Positions 33,651 through 44,776 of a stretch of 64,000 nt of DNA are shown piece after piece (positions within the stretch are counted from its first letter, which is position 1; every line of letters begins with the position of its first letter). Made by a program: the position numbers and the translations under genes. This DNA is from Branchiostoma belcheri (lineage: Eukaryota > Chordata > Leptocardii > Amphioxiformes > Branchiostomatidae). Below the pieces are notes generated by a model, which was given only the letters and a program-made list of their open reading frames with translations, did no database searches and was not told the origin of the DNA. The DNA is taken from the NCBI RefSeq assembly GCF_001625305.1, contig NW_017802436.1, positions 689,251-753,250 of the forward strand. The letters are read 5' to 3'.

Positions 33651-33714
33651 ATGGCAAAGGTCAAAAGAGTGCAAGTGAGAAGAGCAGGCTTTCACGTGTT
33701 TTGTACGAAATCAG
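33650..33714 (+). other. putative 5' untranslated exon of INTS9
   Basis: The plus-strand donor AAATCAG then GTAAAT at 33714 can splice to the acceptor TTACTCCAG ending at 35438, ten bases before the INTS9 ATG (35448). The left limit is a guess. Confidence 0.4.
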
Positions 33715-33884
33715 GTAAATTTCAGTGCTTTTTCATCAACTAGGGGGTACGTAGATATTTTATAAAGCCTCTGATGAATACAGGATGTCTCAGTTGTTCT
33801 TAAAAATGTAAGCTGCTTCTTTTAGGGCTCGCTTTGTAACGTTAGACAGAGGACTGAAACACTGAACAACTTAGGCCATGTTGA

Positions 33885-35084
33885 TTTGATTATAGTAGTA
33901 GATAGTAGATAGTAGATCCTTTCAGCCAGGTAGGTATCCATCCAGTTTAGGCTGCTCGTTGCTCTACCGGACTGTCATTCCCGGCCTATGCGGGCAATCC
34001 AGGGCCGTGTGATTGTACATAATTGGATGACTCTCCATGTATTTATCAAGTCTGTTCTTGAAGGCATTTACCGAGGGTGCAGAGACCACTTCTTCAGGAA
34101 GACTGTTCCACCAGTTGGCCATTCTGCTTGTAAAGAATAATGCCCTTGTATTCCCCTTGAAGGTCTTCCTTGTTATTCTCAAGCTATGACCTCTTGTCCT
34201 TGAATCTGCTTTTTGTTGGAACAGGTTCTGTGTGTCAAACAGACCATGCATGTATTTGTACGTGTTGATTAGGTCTCCCCTAATTCTCCTGTAGACCAAT
34301 GTTGGGAGTTTCAGAGTTCTGAGTCTATCCTCGTAAGAAAGGTTGCTCAACCCCGGAACTCTTTTTGTGGCCCTTTTTTGGACTTTCTCTAATTCAAGCA
34401 TCAGATTCTGTCTGTACGGAGACCAAACAGAGGCTCCATATTCTAAATGTGGCCTAATCAGGGCTTTAAAAAGCAGGAGAAATACTTCTTGATCGATAAA
34501 CTGAAATGTTCTCCACAGTAGTCCTGTTAACTGGTTTGCCTTGTTTGCAATTGTGTGTATATGGTCCTTAAATGTAAGGTCTTTATCCGTTAGTATACCC
34601 AGGTCCTTCTCCGTAGTCGTTGCTGCTAGGGGGATACTCCCAGATGTGCCTGCCATTGTGTATTCAAAAACTGGGTGCCCCTTTCCAATTCGAAGGACTG
34701 TGCATTTTTCCGGATGGAATTTTAGTTGCCATTTCATGGCCCATTCTTGAAGATTTTGTAAGTCCTGTTGAAGACTTTCACAGTCCCCCCTCCTGTACCA
34801 CTGCTCTGAATATTTTAGTATCATCTGCAAAAAGCCTCAACATACTTGTTGCAACTTCAGGCATATCGTTGACGAACAACGTAAAGAGAACAGGACCGAG
34901 AACACTCCCTTGAGGGACTCCACTCACTACGTCTGCCCATTCTGATTTACTATTGTTCACACAGACTCTCTGTTTTCTTCCCTGCAGAAAAGAACTGATC
35001 CATTGAAGAATATTCCCTTTACATCCGTAACTCTCAATTTTGGCTAACAATCTCTTGATCGGTACAGAGTCAAATGCTTTTCTA
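33885..35084 (-). mobile_element. 5'-truncated LINE (non-LTR retrotransposon) fragment
   Basis: The minus strand encodes the C-terminal half of a LINE reverse transcriptase: A-F-D-S-V-P at about 35080, then G-V-P-Q-G-S-V-L-G-P, then F-A-D-D-T (catalytic box), and a distal region with L-E-Y-G-A-S-V-W-S-P and W-N-S-L-P-E-E-V-V. A frameshift near 34785 (run of six C) breaks the frame, so it is inactive. A short (GTAGATA)n-type tail ends it at about 33885, as in CR1/L2-like elements. It lies antisense in the 5' intron of INTS9. Confidence 0.85.
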
Positions 35085-35447
35085 TATATATGGATTTATA
35101 TATGGATCACATCCTCTGGGCACCCAAAAACTGACGCGAGCGTGCGAATGAAAAATAGTTTGGCAGAAATATGTTTCCTTCATTATGAAATCTATGTGGC
35201 CAAGAAGGTGGAACAAATGACTTGATTTTGGCATTCTATGATATCAGTATCATTTTCTAATACTTTTGGTATAGATATATTCGCTCATTTTGTACGATTT
35301 ACAGTATGGTCGAAAACTTTTTTTCCTTTAGAAATGGAGGAAAATTCATAGGAAAATATATTATTAATTTCCTAGAAATGCAAACTTTACCTTCCTAGCT
35401 AACTTAAATTAAAGATGTTTCTCTCATCGTTACTCCAGTAGTCAAAG

Positions 35448-38400
35448 ATGAAGCTGTACTGCCTGTCCAGCCACCCCAACCTGCCCTGTCTGGTCCTCAA
35501 GTTCAAGTCTGTGACGGTCATGCTGGACTGCAGCCTTGACCTTGGCACGACCTTCAGGTTCCTGCCCCTCCCCCTCGTGCACAGCTCAAGACTCGCCAAA
35601 CTCCCCTCCTGGGTGCCTAAAGACGTTGCCGTTGACGACCAAGAAACGCTCAAGGCATTGAGGAAGGAGCTTAAGGTACAGTACAGTACAAATGTAGCTA
35701 TAGCAGACAGGGCTTCAAATTCATTTTTGGGAACAGGTGCACTGATTCACCCAACCAAAAAATTTGGGTGTGCAAAAAATATTTTAGGTGCATCATGATT
35801 CATATATAAGATAAAATAAGGCCACACCGACTTAATTTTATGGATGACATCCGCGCGCGCATTGATTTTCGCCTGGCGCCCTAAAAAAAAAAAGATCACC
35901 TCCACCGAGGCTCTGGCCTGGCTCTAGGCATGGGTAGTCCATGGTAGTCAGCGACAAAACGGAGCAGAGCACCCAGGCTATCAAATTCAAAGCTCCACGA
36001 CTCAAGAACTCAGTACATAAGTACAGTCTCGATTCATGAATGTCGCAAAAAGCCAGCATGTGTCGGCTTGTCATATACGTCGCTAAGTACTGTTGCGAAT
36101 TCACAATACCAGCTTCGTATTCCTTTGGTTTAGTACCATTTTTATTTTTGGCCGGAATTTTTTTTATTCGCCCGCGCGCACTAGTTTGGGGGTCTTCAGA
36201 GGATGTCATTCATAAAATTAAATCGGTGTGGCCTAAGTAGAATGTCTACAAAAACTATTATTATGTTTCATTTCAAGAAAAGTACAGTCAGTAATACATA
36301 ATAACAATCAAACAAGCTCAGCCATGTTTGGGATTGTGTTCTCGCTGCAAAAGTGCCACCTACATCGGCTGAAGCAGAACTCCAGTCAGAAGCTCTGAGG
36401 AAGGTGTCTGATAGACACCGAAACTTAAGCACTTTATGTAAAATAATTGGTTCTTTGAAAAAGAACTCTAAGCTAGTATCCTATGCTTTACCAACCTGAT
36501 GAAAATATTTTTGGAAATATTTCTACCACTGTTAAGGAGTGTGCAGGGCGAGTGTTTGTGGACAGCCCACCTGAAGTGGGGATACCAGAAGACGGGTTGT
36601 TAGACTTGTCCACCGTGGATGTCATCCTGGTGTCCAGTTTCCAGTGCATCCTGGCTCTACCCTACATCACTGAGTACACCGGATTCAACGGTAATTAACT
36701 AAAATATTAGACACTTTCTCTTGCTCTTTCTCTGCTTGGAGAGTAAGTCATCACAAGTATATCACAAGTTCTCATCACCAACACAGATGAAGTTTCATTA
36801 CTGGTTGTAATATTATTAAAAAGAAAATTTACTAGAAAAGTAACATTTGCAAAGCAAATGCATATTTAAATGTTTACCTTAGCTGAGCATATGGTCTGCT
36901 CTGTTAATTATTACTCAAACATATTCACAAATATGGTCACAGGAGTCTGAATCCCTCCTACTATAAAATTGCAACATTATGTAACCCAACACCAGTTTAC
37001 CATGGTGACAGACATCAACAAATCAGGTCATTGGCCAGGTCAGAGGTCAGTGTTTGGAGAAGAAGAGGAAGAAACTGAGCAAAAACAACATGCTTCCTTC
37101 AGTAAACATAATTATACTGTTATTTTGTACGTTGTGACCAGGAATGATCTACGCGACGGAGCCGACCGCCCAGATGGGCCGGCAGCTGATGGAGGAGCTG
37201 GTCCAGCACACGGAGCGGGTTCCCAAGACGCGAGCAGCCTGCAAGTGGAAGGAGCCGGGCGTCTTTAAGACTCTCCCAGCACAGCTGAGAGATGGGCTGG
37301 ACCCGGCTGCGCTCAGGCTGTGCTACGGGCTACATGACATCAACTCTGCACTGTCTAAGGTACTGACAAACTGTCCCCTATTGCCTTATATTTGAATTCG
37401 AAGTTCTAAGCAAATTGGTACTTCCCCTGTGCAAAATTCAGAATGTATTGTACATACCGGTAGTTTGGTACTTTGCTTATGGAGCAGAATTTCAGGAGTT
37501 TAAATCTTGTGAGATTGATTGCGAAAAATGTCCCTCACTCCTTCCCTTCCCACTTACTCAGTCATTCACTTATTCATTCATTCATGTGTTATCCTCCTTA
37601 TATTGTAGGTGCAGCTTGTTGGATATGCTCAGAAGTTGGATGTGTTTGGAGCTCTACAGATCATGCCCCTGAGTTCTGGGTACTGTGTTGGCAGCTGTAA
37701 CTGGCTCATCCAGTCTCACTACGAGAAGATCTCCTACGTCTCCAGCTCCTCGGTACTCACAACACACCCACAGCCCATGGTGTGTAGCAAACTTTTTTTT
37801 TTATCATGTGCTAATGTAAACAATAGCCTGGGTTGTAACACTCCTGGCTAATCATTGGTTTACAGCAAGTTCTAGCTTGTTCAAACTTGTGGTTAGGCTT
37901 AAATTAACTTACAACCCACTCTCAGCCCATGGTGAGTAGCAATTTTGCAAAGTCCATCTGTGTCCGAATACGTAAAACTTGTCACGCATTCAGAACTAGT
38001 CTATGGTGGGCAGTAATGTTGTTAGGTTGTAGACTTAGAGTCTAAAGGCTCTGTGTTTGAATCCTGTAACTAAGTAGCTTGCAGGACCCAAATTTGAGCG
38101 TTTGGAAAGGCCCTGTGAGGCTTGTCACGTGGCTTCTTTGAAGTGTGACGTCAACAAGCCTCACTGGGTCAGTCTACTGAGGAAGACCAGAGTGACTGGT
38201 GGAAGCTCTAGGTGAGAGAACTTCTACTTCATTATGACAAAAAGGCTAAACGTTCAGTGCAACACTGAGTAAATTGGGACTTACCCAAATTTTCGACTGA
38301 CTGTCAACCTTTGCCACAATTTACTCAGTGTTGGCCTGAACGTTTAGCCCTTTTTGTCATAATGAACTTCTTTGTGTTGGATCTGAAGTTTTAACTTTAA

Positions 38401-41400
38401 ACAAATACAATTACTTCACTGCAGGACCAGGCTCCACTACAGAACACAGATGTCCTCATCCTGGCAGGTCTTACCCAGTCCCCAACAGCCAACCCCGACA
38501 GCATGTTATCCTTAAAACTTGAGATCCAAACACAAAGTAGTTCTCTCACCTCGAGCTTTTGACCAGTCACTCTGGTCTTCTTCAGTAGACTGACCCAGTG
38601 TTGACGTCACACTTCAAAGAAGCCACGTGACAAGCCTCACTGGGTCAGTCTACTGAGGAAGATCAGAGTGACTGGTCGAAAGCTCTAGGTAAGAGAACTT
38701 CTCGTGTTGGATCAAAAACTTTAACTGAACAAATACAATTACTTCACTGCAGGACCAGGCGCCACTACAAAACACAGATGTCCTCATCCTAGCCGGTCTC
38801 ACCCAGTCCCCAACAGCCAACCCCGACAGCATGTTATCCGAGTTCTGTAGCCACCTCGCCGTGACGGTGAAAAACGGGGGGAACGTACTGGTCCCGTGTT
38901 ACCCGTCCGGCGTGGTGTACGATCTGTTCGAGTGTTTGGCCGTGTTTCTGGACAGTTCGGGGCTGATGCAGCTTCCCGTGTATTTCGTCTCGCCGATGGC
39001 GGACAGCTCGCTGGCTTACTCCAACATCTTTGCAGAGTGGCTGTGCCAGAGCAAGCAGAGTAAGGTCTGTATCTGTTTCTGTCTCTGTACCGGTATTAGC
39101 CAGTATAACTGCCCCTCGGCCGGTGGCGTGGCGGCAGCTGACTACATTACACCAAACAACTTGCTACATGTACACCTAACCCTTGAATATCCAACTCTAA
39201 ACATTGTTGAAAGCTTATAATCTAACACCGCAATCCCTGAACTTGATAACTCTAGATCTGGTAGTTGAAGAGGTCCACTTCAGGCCACACCAATTTATTT
39301 TCTTGGTTAACGGATTTTTGTAGAAAAAAATGGAGCGGGCGGGCGAAAAAAAAATAAAAATAAAAATTTGATACTACCTGCCATACAGCCATGTAGTGTG
39401 AAATCCAGACTGCTTATTAAGTTACGAAAATACTGGGAAAGAAACAAAAGACAAGAGAGGATGTACCATATTGTGTTTTATTTGCTATCCACACCATTGG
39501 GTTGATAATCTTTTTCGTACACGAGCAAAATGCAGAAAACAAGTTTTAGCATGTTACTTCCAAGTTCCACCATCATCATATGTACTCTAAAACATGACAC
39601 GAATGTTAACTCTCACAAGCAATTTTAACTTTAAAGGGGACAAAATTTATTCAATTTTACATGTACTGTACCTAGATTCTGCCTTGATCCAAAGTTCCAG
39701 CTTTCTCAAACAATTTAAGCTTCCGCCACAAATTTTGTCCGCCATGAGGCTCCAAAACAAATGACTGAGCCAACATGGTTCCAGAACATCGCATCTGATT
39801 GGTCAGAAAGTAAAACAATCCACGATTGGCTACTTTACGTCATGTGACTATGTGTGCAGGAGCGCCTCTAGCGACATTGGTATGAACTGCAGCAATTTCA
39901 TTGAGGTCTCCCTGTTCAGGGTATTACCGGCCTGTGGGGTCTAAACTATGACGTTTTTTATTTTTATTTTCATTCGGCAAAAAAAGCAAGCGGCGAATCC
40001 GTTAACCAAGGAAATAAATTGGTGTGGCCTCAGTGATAGTTTTAGGAAAGAATGAATTTTTGAACACCCTAATCCTTGGTTGATAACTCTGATACTTGAT
40101 GGCATGATTACTTAGGGCTGCAAATACTGGCTTACATATTATCTAGATCATCTTTAGGACTATTTCTTGTTCCAGGTGTACCTCCCAGAGGCTCCCTTTG
40201 TCCACGAGGAACTTAAGACCATCAGTCGTCTTAAGGTGTTCCCCGGCATCCACGGAGACTTCAGCAGCGAGTTCAAGACGCCTTGTGTCGTGTTCGCCGG
40301 ACATCCGACACTACGATTCGGCGACGCCGTCCACTTCATGGAGATGTGGGGTCAGTTTCAGTTTACTTATTTCACAAGCAACTACACAGCTCAAAATTAC
40401 GATTCGCAATGACATACCACAACGAAAAGAACTCACACAGTTTCAACGCTCTATACATTTGCCAAAAAGCAGTTACTCACGCAACTGGATATGATTTTGG
40501 AATGGATATGATTTCCAAAACCATATCCAGTTGCTTGAGTAACTGTTTTTTGGCGTATCGTATTACCTGGATGTCTAACCTTCATCGACGTATCTCTTTA
40601 CATTCATGTCAGGTCAGTCCAAGGCGAACACCGTTATCTTTGTGGAGCCTGATGTCCCGTACTTAGAGGCACTTGCTCCTTACCAACCGCTGGCCATGAA
40701 GGCAGTACACTGCCCCATCGACACACGGCTCAGCTTCCAGCAGGTACGTAATGTCTTGTGATGTTAGTTAGGACAGACAACACTTAAGCTCCTGTTCTGA
40801 AACAACAGGAGCTTTTTCCCAATTTGCATCATCCTTGTTTTGACTTGTCTAAATAACTTTTGTTTCCTTTTGGACCCCCCCCCCAAAAAAATTAATATTT
40901 CTTGCTTATAAATCTCCTTTTTTAGTTCTCCAGTGTCACTGATGAAAGCTAGTGGATGGTACCTGAAACGTCTGACCATTTCCAAAATCACATCCAGTTG
41001 CTTGAGTAACTGTTTTTTGGCGTATCTCATTACCTGGATGTCTAACCTTCATCGACACATTCTACTACTACTACTACAGGCAAACAAGATCATCACGGAT
41101 CTGAAGCCGCTTCACGTGGTCCTGCCAGAGGCGTACATCACGCCGCCGCCATCTTTACCACAGCGGACGGATCTCGTGCTCGAGGCGGATCCACCGCCAA
41201 CGACGTTTCAGCGCGGCGAAGTCTTGTCGCTGCCCATCAGGAGGATGTACGAGAAAATCGAAATCACGCCAGAGCTCGCCTCAAGCCTGGTTCCGTCAGA
41301 GATACGACAAGGTTTGTTTTCTGAAAAATCGTTCTTATTTTTATTTTATTTTATTTTATTTTATTTATTAACTTTGCCAAGAAGGTTATGTTTTCAGAGG

Positions 41401-41406
41401 CGTTCG

Positions 41407-41437
<31 letters not shown>

Positions 41438-42570
41438 CTGTGGACACGATAACTTGAGAAGGCTTGTTAATAAATGGATTGTCTTGATACTTGGTAGGTG
41501 GTTAGGTCTTGATGAGACCTGGAAATTATAAGATTTTGGGCCCCCTGGTGGCTTTCCTTGGTACTGCAGCAGAACTTTCGGTTTTGATATCTAATGATCT
41601 GGTTTTAGTTTATTCACACAAAGAAAATACAGAAAGTATAGAACTTTAAGAGGGAAATATGCAGGAGGAGGGAAGAAGCCTACTACAAGGCTTATACAAA
41701 GTCCTCCACCTTCAAACTTAGCAAACATTTATCATGAAATTAAAATGATTTTGTACAACTGTACTTAAAATTAAAAGGTGTAGCGGTAGCGTCTGTGACA
41801 GGAGTCCTGGAAGCGAAGGATAACAACTACATCCTGCAGTCTGTACCGAAGCAGCCGACTGCCGGGCCGGGACAGAAACGCAAGAGGGACGACAACGCAG
41901 ACTTCACTCCGCCTAAACCTCATGTCTGGGGGGCTGTGCAGGTGAAACACTTCACCTTCTGTAGAGAATGATAGTATTTTTGTTTGTATAGTCTGTATAA
42001 CACTATGTATAGTTTTACTTTTTTATAGTTATATATCTATCTAAATATATGCATACTAGTACATAAACACATACACATACTCACACACACACACACACAC
42101 ATACACACACTCACATACACACACACACACTCACATACACACACTCACACACAAGCATATATTTCCTCTTATGCTTTTGTGTATACGGTATCTCTAGTGG
42201 TGGTATCGATATACATTAAGTTTTATAAAGTTGAATGCACCACCAATTCAATAATACTATCAGAAATATTTAATCATTGATTGAAATGAGAAAAATTTTC
42301 CTCAATTATTGAATTAAGAGGAGAACTTTCATTCATCAATAAAAAAATTCCTTATGATTCCAGGTGGAACAGTTTGTCCAGGACCTAGAGAAGAATGGAG
42401 TGACAGATGTGAAAGTTGAGGACACACCGTCAGGACACATCATACACCTACAGTCTGAGGACACCCTCATTCAGATAGAGGACGGATCCACTCATATCTT
42501 CTGTGAAGGCAACGAAGACCTCAGGATCAAGCTTAGGAACATCCTTCTGAAATGTCTGTCCAAGTTCTGA
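35448..42570 (+). CDS. INTS9: Integrator complex subunit 9 (10 coding exons)
   Basis: Exons: 35448-35675, 36537-36690, 37142-37359, 37609-37779, 38753-39064, 40176-40350, 40613-40743, 41080-41311, 41778-41941, 42364-42570. The sum is 1992 bp (663 residues), like the vertebrate protein; phases agree. Start M-K-L-Y-C-L-S, then [26 protein letters not shown] and the C-terminal INTS11-dimerisation segment beginning [13 protein letters not shown]9 is the metallo-beta-lactamase/beta-CASP partner of the INTS11 endonuclease in Integrator (snRNA 3' processing, transcription attenuation). The catalytic HxHxDH of active relatives is replaced here (S-F-Q-C-I-L-A-L-P), so it is a pseudo-enzyme as in other animals. 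Confidence 0.95.
35820..36233. mobile_element. non-autonomous TIR element, TAA target duplication
   Basis: 414 bp with inverted ends GGCCACACCGACTTAATTTT and GGCCACACCGATTTAATTTT (reverse complement). It is flanked on both sides by TAA (35817-35819, 36234-36236). GG-starting TIRs and a 3-bp TNA duplication fit PIF/Harbinger. INTS9 intron 1. Fragments of the same family lie at about 25545-25620 and 35108-35160. Confidence 0.75.
36395..36424 (+). repeat. CTGAGGAA hairpin, third family
   Basis: CTGAGGAA, 7-bp stem GGTGTCT/AGACACC with a GAT loop (first G shared with the frame), then GAAAC. A different stem from the copies at 22691 and 29951 but the same frame. Confidence 0.6.
38226..38363. mobile_element. 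138-bp foldback element with 8-bp target duplication
   Basis: The arms ATTATGACAAAAAGGCTAAA and its complement at the other end form a long hairpin. GAACTTCT flanks it on both sides (38218-38225, 38364-38371), a hAT-sized duplication. It is inserted into a copy of the CTGAGGAA-hairpin repeat in INTS9 intron 4. Confidence 0.7.
38400..38510 (+). pseudogene. partial copy of INTS9 exon 5 with intact acceptor
   Basis: Intron end ATACAATTACTTCACTGCAG plus the first 85 or so bases of exon 5 ([15 protein letters not shown]) occur here and again at 38753. The copy then runs into repeat sequence and a stop in frame. It lies upstream of the real exon. Confidence 0.85.
38520..38720. repeat. inverted pair of CTGA-GAA hairpin repeats
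   Basis: A minus-oriented copy (38556-38590, CTGAAGAA...) is followed by a plus-oriented copy (38652-38681, CTGAGGAA-GATCAG-loop-CTGGTC-GAAA). Each is preceded by CACTGGGTCAGTCTA. Further copies lie at 38177-38206 (plus) and 28411-28438 (plus, decayed). Confidence 0.7.
39065..39220 (+). repeat. short interspersed repeat abutting the INTS9 exon 5 donor
   Basis: Starts TCTGTATCTG one base after the exon and continues ACCGGTATTAGCCAGTATAA, GCCCCTCGGC and CACCTAACCCTTGAA. Other copies: 43120-43190, 46950-47015 (both minus) and 51860-51975. The tail is (ATACAG)n. Confidence 0.7.
39283..40029. mobile_element. non-autonomous TIR element, TCA target duplication
   Basis: 747 bp with ends GGCCACACCAATTTATTT and, reverse complemented at the right, GGCCACACCAATTTATTT. 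It is flanked by TCA on both sides (39280-39282, 40030-40032). The TIR start and 3-bp TNA duplication match the element at 35820, so one family. No coding frame. INTS9 intron 5. Confidence 0.8.
40458..40600. repeat. foldback repeat, ACTCAAGCAACTGG family
   Basis: GCCAAAAAGCAGTTACTCAC is followed by a near-complement ending GAGTAACTGTTTTTTGGC, then ATTACCTGGATGTCTAACC. Other copies: 24150-24215, 40970-41065 (half copies), 45297-45420 (palindrome) and a remnant at 59470-59510. Confidence 0.75.
40939..40969 (+). repeat. CTGATGAA hairpin within the ACTCAAGCAACTGG family
   Basis: CTGATGAA, an imperfect stem (AGCTA/TACCT), then GAAAC. It has the same frame as the CTGAGGAA hairpins and precedes an ACTCAAGCAACTGG-family half copy. 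Confidence 0.5.
41365..41605 (+). repeat. interspersed repeat, copy 2
   Basis: Opposite orientation to 12040-12440: TTGCCAAGAAGGTTATG, GTGTGT tract, TTTTGGGCCCCCTGG and GCAGAACTTTCGGTTTTGATAT. INTS9 intron 8. Confidence 0.55.
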
Positions 42571-42666
42571 GTCTTTTCTATTATCATTAAAAAAATGTGT
42601 ATTTTGTCCCTTTTATATAGAAACGTGAAGAAATTGGTTCACATAAACCCCCAAAATCACTTTGAA

Positions 42667-42860
42667 AATACATCTTCTGTGAAGACCTCAGGATAAAGCT
42701 TAGGAACATCCTTCTAAAGTGTCTTTCCAAGTTCTGAATGTTTTTCTTTCAAGATATGGTACAATAAGATAAATAAAATGTATATTTTTCTTCTTCTTCT
42801 CTTTTTAAAGAAACATGAAAAAATTGGGTCGCATAACCCCCCCGAAATCATAAAAATATG
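42667..42860 (+). repeat. duplicated 3' end of the last INTS9 exon
   Basis: CTTCTGTGAAGACCTCAGGA through GTCTTTCCAAGTTCTGAAT repeats 42495-42575 with a 9-bp deletion, and the following GAAACATGAAAAAATTGGGT repeats 42618-42640. It is downstream of the stop and probably within the 3' untranslated region. Confidence 0.8.
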
Positions 42861-42869
42861 AAAGAAACA

Positions 42870-44745
42870 AGCACAAAATGTAAATTATTGGTTTACCGAA
42901 AAACAAGAAACTTGAAACAGAGCTCACATTTTGTATAAACTCACCAAAGATTTCGCACTACATGAACATTCCCACTCTGTGCGTTAGTTATTAGGACTAA
43001 AAGAAGTCAAGTGTCCAAGTTCTAACTCTTATTTCTCTTAGTAATCTTATTTTACCCAAGAGATATTTGTTATCCTTTCTAAGATGGTTATGGGATGTAC
43101 ATTGTAAATATTGGCAGTGTTCTCCATGCTGGTGTGTTACGCCGAAAGGCGGTTATACCGGCTATACAGATACAGATACAGATACAGATATGTGCAGTAA
43201 ATAGTCTGTCTTTTTCAATCAAATTCACCCAGACAGGCACAGAAAACAAAGCTTATTATAAATAAGGACTGTGTTAACTAACATGATCCAACAATGAAAT
43301 GACAAAATAAATGCATAAAACAGTGACTTGAATATTTCAGAATTGTTTATTCTGTACTTTTGTGAAAATCATTGAACCTCACTCAGGCTAAAATATACTA
43401 TAAGTACAAACATTGTAGAGATGATTCTACATACAGCAATCTCCAAATTGTACAAATTTGCTAAATAAAAGTCATCTCTCTTCTGCTCATTCACAAATTA
43501 TGGCACCAATTTTTTAAAGCCTGAACCATCTATACATTTTATTTATTCCATTCCCTTGTACAACTTTCTACTTCTAGCAATCTTTCTGTAACCTTCCTAT
43601 TAAAGTTGATTTTTGGTATCAAATTTCTATTATTGCTTAATATACAATAAGGCAGCAGGGAGATGTTTTAAGTTACAGTTTCAAGTTCATTTTAAAGCCA
43701 TTAATTACAGTCCAGAGTAACACATCAAATTATACAATATACTACAAAATTTGGCTGAGTGCTGACATGACTTAATTAAACTGCACACAATCACAATTCA
43801 TCATCACACAACTGCACCATATAGTGAAACATCCACCTCAAGTTTAGCAAACACATCATGGAAAAAAGCAGCAACAACAACTAAATGCAGCATGCAAGCA
43901 AATTCATTCATTGTGAATATCTACGCAAATTGCTATGAATTTCAAAATAAATCAACAAGATGGGAAAATGCAGCTGTTCATGCCCACTCATGACAAAACA
44001 TTTCTACAAATCATTTTAAGTTTCTTTGTAGATATAAAATATCAAGATCAATCTTCCCTATTTCATTTCAGAAATTGTAATTCATACATACCACAAAAAG
44101 TACATTTTCTAGCCTTTAAGGAGAAAGGAATCATATTTACAACAAATCTTCCTTCCATATAATCAACTCTCAAAAATTCAATTCAATTCATTAAAGAAAT
44201 TTTCAATATACATATCAAATAAAGTGCAATTCTTCATATTATTAAGCATATCCTTAGCAATATATCAAAGAATCAAACTACAAGCATAAATGTGGGCAAT
44301 GCATTTGGTTTGGTTTAAAGCAGCAGCATTCACAAAATTCATGAAATTTAGAAGTCATGGAAAAAATTGACAATTCAGCTAAGCCCTTCAATTCAACAAA
44401 TGCTTAACTATTGTAGCACAGTAACAATCTTATTTCAATTTCTCCTGGAGTCCATTTTGTAGTGACTTGTCCTACAAACAGTAAAGATATAGAAGTGCCG
44501 ATTTTGATTATTATCAACAAAACATCCTTCACCCTATTTGGTATACAGACAGATACTAGTATGTTCCATGTAGCGTCATGTCCAACTCCCATATCCACCT
44601 TCTTTAGCCCTAAGGTTATTCAAGTCTTAATTCCAAGATTTTAAGACACTTAAATGGCAATTATTCAATAGCCACAAGGCCACTGAAGTAACAACATGAC
44701 TACCAGTACTACAGTTCTCAAAATTTAGCGTAGAGCGTTGTCGGG
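42870..44745. other. intergenic, no gene seen
   Basis: AT-rich sequence between the converging INTS9 and zinc-finger genes. I see several AATAAA-type signals in either orientation (for example TTTATT at 43347) and a SINE-like fragment at 43120-43190, but no credible frame. Confidence 0.5.
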
Positions 44746-44768
44746 ACCCCCCCCCATGCAGGCCCCCC
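44746..44768. mobile_element. end fragment of the TTAA/GGCCTGCATG element
   Basis: Reading the minus strand, TTAA (44769-44772) is followed by GGGGGGCCTGCATGGGGG, the terminus shared with the MITEs at 47985 and 48960. It lies a few bases past the stop codon of the zinc-finger gene. Confidence 0.6.
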
Positions 44769-44776
44769 TTAAGGTT

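Noticed and set aside
33964-35050. Intact, active reverse transcriptase gene
   Set aside because: 5' truncated (no endonuclease or N-terminal RT motifs) and broken by a frameshift near 34785.
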